From positions 1 to 10,569 of the forward strand of contig CAMBOY010000090.1 in NCBI GenBank assembly GCA_945869245.1: a stretch of DNA of 10,569 nt, given 5' to 3'. The notes below the pieces were generated by a model. That model was not told the DNA's origin. It worked only from the letters and a program-made list of their open reading frames with translations, and did not search any database. Positions 7,577-10,569 of this stretch are shown here, piece by piece (position 1 is the stretch's first letter; each line of letters begins with the position of its first letter). Made by a program: the position numbers and the translations under genes. Origin of the DNA: Hydrogenophaga intermedia. GTDB lineage: Bacteria > Pseudomonadota > Gammaproteobacteria > Burkholderiales > Burkholderiaceae_C.

Positions 7577-9775
7577 ATGCTAGACACCAACGTCGAATCG
7601 CTGCTGCAAGAAATCGCCACTGAAATGGCGTTTTTGGCGCCTGGGCACGTCCACGGCCTGGACGTGGTGCTGCAGGGCCTACAACACCTGAGCCACGAAC
7701 CCAGCACCGTCGGCCTGGCCGACGTGCAACAGGAACTGTCGTGGTGCATCGGTTTGTGTCAGCAAGCCATGGCAGACGGCGGGCTGGAGGCCAGCCACAT
7801 GGACGGCTTGCAGTCGGCGTTCGACCGCTTGAGCGGGGCTCTCTATACCGCCAAGCCGGTGGCGCCGCCCTTGAGTGTTTTGCCCCCCGAAGAGCCGCTA
7901 ACCGAGGCCGACGACGCGCTGGGCGGCTTCACCTTGTCGGCCAGCGACGACTTGGAATTGCTCAACGAGTTTTGCAACGAAGGCCGCGATCTGCTCACCC
8001 AGGTGGAACAAGGGGTGCTGGTGCTGGAAGACAATCCACGCCACAAAGACACGCTCAACCAGGTGTTCCGCGCCTTCCACACCTTCAAAGGCGGGGCGGG
8101 GTTTTTGGGCATCGAGCCGATCAAAAACTTGGCACACCAACTCGAATCGCTGCTCGACGCCGCCCGGCGCGACGAGTTGCCGATCACCCGCAACGTCATT
8201 GAACTCATTCTCGCGGGTGGCGATGTGTTGCAGAAATACGTCGACGCCATTGCGCGCCAGCTCGGTGGGACGGGCCGCGGCGAGCGCATTGTGGTGCCCA
8301 CCGCCGCCTTGCTGGAACGGGTGAAAGCCTGCCTCGACGGCGGCGGCGCAGCACCGGAGCCAGCGCCGCAAACGCCCACCAACCCCATCTCACAGGCGCT
8401 CGACGATCTGGCGGCTGGTGCCCACACCCTGGCCGCTGCACGGGACCCCGTGCCAACGCAAGTGGCCACTCCCGCCGTGGCGCCTGCGTCGGCACCTGCC
8501 CCTGCGGCGCCAACCCTGGTGACCGCCCCGGCGGCGCCGCTGGTGGTCAAACCCGTGGCCGCCCAGCCAGCCGCTACGCCCATCCGGACAAACGATCTGG
8601 CGAGCTACGTCAAACTCGACACCCGCAAACTCGACGCGCTGGTCGATCTGATGGGCGAGCTGGTGATCGCGCAATCGATGGTGGTGCAACACCCGCTGGT
8701 GCAGCAGCAAGACGACCGCGAACTCGAACGCCATCTGCGGCAGCTCTCGCGCATCACCACCGAACTGCAGCACAACGCCATGTCGCTGCGCATGGTGCCG
8801 ATCCGCTCAGTGTTCCAAAAAATGACGCGCCTGGTGCGCGACTTGGCGGCAGCGCAAAACAAACAAGTGCAGCTGCACCTCAGCGGCGAAGACACCGAAC
8901 TCGACCGCAACATCGTCGAAGAACTGGCCGACCCGCTGCTGCACATGATGCGCAACGCGGTCGACCACGGCATCGAGACACCAGCCGATCGCGTCGCCAA
9001 GGGCAAAAGCCCTCAGGGCAATATCTATTTGCACGCAGCGCACCAGGGTGGCGGCATTCTGATCCGCATGCGCGACGACGGTCAGGGGCTCAACGCCCAA
9101 AAAATTCTGCACAAAGCCTTGCAGCGCGGCCTGGTCAGCGCCGACAACCCGCCATCGGAAAGCGACATTTACAACCTGATTTTTTTGCCGGGCTTCTCCA
9201 CCGCCGACACCGTGACCGACATCTCGGGCCGCGGCGTGGGCATGGACGTGGTGCGCGGCGGCATCAACACGCTGCGCGGGCGCATCGACATCGAATCGGT
9301 GCCGGGCGAAGGCACCACCTTCAATATCTATCTGCCACTGACGCTGGCCATCATCGACGGCATGCTGGTGGGCGTGGGCAGTGAGCGCTTCATTTTGCCG
9401 ACGCTGACCATTCGCGAGTCGCTGCGCCCACAGCCTGGCATGGTGTTCACCGTGCAGGGCAAGGGCGAGGTCATCAGCGTGCGCAGCAAGCTGATTCCAC
9501 TGGTGCGCCTGTCCGACAAACTCGGCATCCACGGCACCACCCAAGACCCTTGCGAGGGCATTGTCATGGTGGTCGACTCCGGCGCCCGGACACGGGCCTT
9601 GCTGGTCGATAGCCTGATTGGCAAACAAGAGGTCGTGATCAAGTCGCTGGGCGACACCTTCAAGCACCACAAAGGCATGTCGGGAGCCGCCATCATGGGC
9701 GACGGACGGGTGGCGCTGATCATCGACCCCGACGCGGTCAGCCAGCTGGCGTCGGCCCACGCGCTGGCCGCTTGA
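7577..9775 (+). CDS. cheA: Chemotaxis histidine kinase CheA with a long N-terminal extension
   Basis: Autophosphorylating kinase of a chemosensory array, 732 residues. Order of parts: an extension of about 1-120 with no recognised motif; an HPt domain (about 124-230) with phospho-acceptor His168 in FRAFHTFKGGAGFLG; an Ala/Pro-rich linker (about 255-335) without a clear P2 CheY/CheB-binding domain; the P3 dimerisation helices from YVKLDTRKLDALVDLMGELV (344-363); the ATPase domain with N-box LHMMRNAVDHGIE (455-467), DDGQGL (500-505), FSTADTVTDISGRGVGMDVV (540-559) and GEGTTFNIYLPLTL (577-590); then a CheW-like domain to about 725. There is no fused receiver. An in-frame stop at 7571 makes ATG 7577 the earliest start, and no Shine-Dalgarno is visible. 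cheW follows 33 bp later and a receptor gene after that, so the three probably form one array. Canonical CheA has its HPt at the very N-terminus, so this layout is unusual compared with E. coli. Confidence 0.95.
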   Translation: MLDTNVESLLQEIATEMAFLAPGHVHGLDVVLQGLQHLSHEPSTVGLADVQQELSWCIGLCQQAMADGGLEASHMDGLQSAFDRLSGALYTAKPVAPPLSVLPPEEPLTEADDALGGFTLSASDDLELLNEFCNEGRDLLTQVEQGVLVLEDNPRHKDTLNQVFRAFHTFKGGAGFLGIEPIKNLAHQLESLLDAARRDELPITRNVIELILAGGDVLQKYVDAIARQLGGTGRGERIVVPTAALLERVKACLDGGGAAPEPAPQTPTNPISQALDDLAAGAHTLAAARDPVPTQVATPAVAPASAPAPAAPTLVTAPAAPLVVKPVAAQPAATPIRTNDLASYVKLDTRKLDALVDLMGELVIAQSMVVQHPLVQQQDDRELERHLRQLSRITTELQHNAMSLRMVPIRSVFQKMTRLVRDLAAAQNKQVQLHLSGEDTELDRNIVEELADPLLHMMRNAVDHGIETPADRVAKGKSPQGNIYLHAAHQGGGILIRMRDDGQGLNAQKILHKALQRGLVSADNPPSESDIYNLIFLPGFSTADTVTDISGRGVGMDVVRGGINTLRGRIDIESVPGEGTTFNIYLPLTLAIIDGMLVGVGSERFILPTLTIRESLRPQPGMVFTVQGKGEVISVRSKLIPLVRLSDKLGIHGTTQDPCEGIVMVVDSGARTRALLVDSLIGKQEVVIKSLGDTFKHHKGMSGAAIMGDGRVALIIDPDAVSQLASAHALAA

Positions 9776-9808
9776 AATTTTTACCCCAACACCGCACCGA
9801 GACCCCCC

Positions 9809-10321
9809 ATGAGCACCGTGGCCACCGACAACTTGCCGCAAACCGGCAAATACCTCACCTTTATCTTGGCGCAGGAACGCTACAGCGTGCCCGTGCTCAA
9901 GGTGCGTGAAATCATGCGGCTGCGCCCGGTCACACCGGTGCCGCGCATGCCCGCCTATATCAAAGGCGTGATCAATCTGCGCGGCAAGATCGTGCCTGTG
10001 ATCGATTTGCGCGAGCGCTTCGGTCTGCCCCAAGCGGCGGACACCGAGCGCATTTGCATCATCGTGGTGCAGTTCGACAGCGGCGACGGCGCCAGCCAGC
10101 TCATGGGCATGATCGTCGACGTGGTTGAAGAGGTCTCGCAGTTCAACACCGAGGACCTAGAAATGTCTCCCGACTTCGGCGGCGCCATCGACACCCGATT
10201 CATCGTGGGCATGGCCAAGAGCAAAGGCAATGTCAAAACCCTGCTCGACATCGACCGCTTGCTCAACCACGTGGGACAGATTGACTTGCGCACCGCCGGC
10301 CTAGGTGCGGCAGAGCGCTGA
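9809..10321 (+). CDS. cheW: Chemotaxis coupling protein CheW
   Basis: Scaffold protein that couples chemoreceptors to CheA at the inner membrane. The 170-residue product is a single CheW domain: GKYLTFILAQERYSVPVLKV (13-32), the segment EIMRLRPVTPVPRMPAYIKG, then the hallmark GVINLRGKIVPVIDLRERFG (53-72), and GMIVDVVEEVSQF (100-112). It ends FIVGMAKSKGNVKTLLDIDR and a short tail. The ATG at 9809 gives a normal start; the preceding sequence has only a weak purine stretch as ribosome binding site. It lies 33 bp after cheA and 33 bp before the receptor gene, so all three are likely co-transcribed. Length is normal for a stand-alone CheW. Confidence 0.95.
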   Translation: MSTVATDNLPQTGKYLTFILAQERYSVPVLKVREIMRLRPVTPVPRMPAYIKGVINLRGKIVPVIDLRERFGLPQAADTERICIIVVQFDSGDGASQLMGMIVDVVEEVSQFNTEDLEMSPDFGGAIDTRFIVGMAKSKGNVKTLLDIDRLLNHVGQIDLRTAGLGAAER

Positions 10322-10342
10322 ACAACACACACACATCTCCAT

Positions 10343-10347
10343 AGGGG
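10343..10347 (+). promoter_or_regulatory. Shine-Dalgarno for the receptor gene
   Basis: The sequence agggg lies 7 nt before the ATG at 10355. It is the clearest ribosome binding site of the chemosensory cluster and supports 10355 rather than the adjacent in-frame ATG at 10358. Confidence 0.55.
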
Positions 10348-10354
10348 CATCACC

Positions 10355-10569
10355 ATGATGAATCTGAAAAAACTGCTTTGGGTCGTAGCCGGATTGTTCT
10401 TGGTCAGTCTGGTCGGCATCCCCGCCGCCAGCTTCACTTTCACCAAGCCCGTGCGCATCGGTAACGAGCTGTACAAGCATATCGAACACGAACAAAACTT
10501 GCTGGCGAATACCGTGCCGCCTGACATGTACATCGTCGAAACCCACTACATGGTGGCCCACACCATGAT
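10355..10569 (+). CDS. Methyl-accepting chemotaxis protein, N-terminus only (partial)
   Basis: An open frame of 71 codons running off the right edge. It starts MMNLKKLLWVVAGLFLVSLV, a short basic end followed by a hydrophobic segment (about 8-27) that fits a first transmembrane helix or uncleaved signal anchor. It continues into a periplasmic-looking part with FTKPVRIGNELYKHIEHEQ and NTVPPDMYIVETHYMVAHTM. The 'PP-x-x-Y-I-V-E' region resembles the sensor part seen at the start of some methyl-accepting chemotaxis proteins, and its place right after cheA and cheW supports that reading. HAMP and signalling domains would lie outside the window, so this is inference from fragment and context. A Shine-Dalgarno agggg is present upstream. 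The ligand is unknown. Confidence 0.7.
   Translation, partial: MMNLKKLLWVVAGLFLVSLVGIPAASFTFTKPVRIGNELYKHIEHEQNLLANTVPPDMYIVETHYMVAHTM

Noticed and set aside
8807..10033. Minus-strand open frame of 408 codons opposite cheA and cheW
   Set aside because: It is antisense to conserved CheA and CheW domains; His/Ala/Gln-rich composition is typical of a shadow frame.

Overview
The window looks like chromosomal DNA of a GC-rich betaproteobacterium, most likely Burkholderiales/Comamonadaceae. This is judged from the ArgH, RecJ and LolC sequence style, the strong GC bias at third codon positions, and the RpfE-like/recJ and algZ-algR/argH neighbourhoods. The organism assignment is inference, because no search was possible. 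There are no tRNA or rRNA genes, insertion sequences, CRISPR arrays or prophage genes visible.

Layout. (1) Positions 1-800, minus strand: the N-terminal two thirds of LolC, the inner-membrane permease of the lipoprotein-releasing ABC transporter, cut by the window edge. (2) Positions 838-3545, plus strand: a two-gene unit, an RpfE-like conserved protein of unknown function whose stop overlaps the start of recJ (single-strand 5'-3' exonuclease) by 4 bp. (3) Positions 3559-5381, minus strand, convergent with recJ: a two-component pair of the AlgZ/AlgR (LytS/LytTR) type, kinase first, also joined by a 4-bp ATGA overlap. (4) Positions 5498-7445, plus strand: argH (argininosuccinate lyase), then a bacteriohemerythrin 13 bp downstream with its own Shine-Dalgarno. 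(5) Positions 7446-7576: an AT-rich intergenic stretch with several short inverted and direct repeats, the best candidate control region in the window. (6) Positions 7577-10569, plus strand: a chemosensory cluster, cheA, cheW, and the start of a methyl-accepting chemotaxis protein cut by the right edge.

How they work together. recJ acts in DNA repair and recombination, ArgH makes arginine, and AlgZ/AlgR is a membrane-kinase/DNA-binding-regulator pair. CheA, CheW and the receptor would form one signalling array. The hemerythrin sits directly upstream of the chemosensory genes and could relate to oxygen, but nothing in the sequence links the two functionally beyond adjacency.

I did not find an obviously new system. 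The items most worth a second look are the roughly 120-residue extension before the HPt domain of CheA, the repeat-rich AT island in front of it, the palindromes between the kinase gene and argH, and the cysteine-bearing tail of the hemerythrin.
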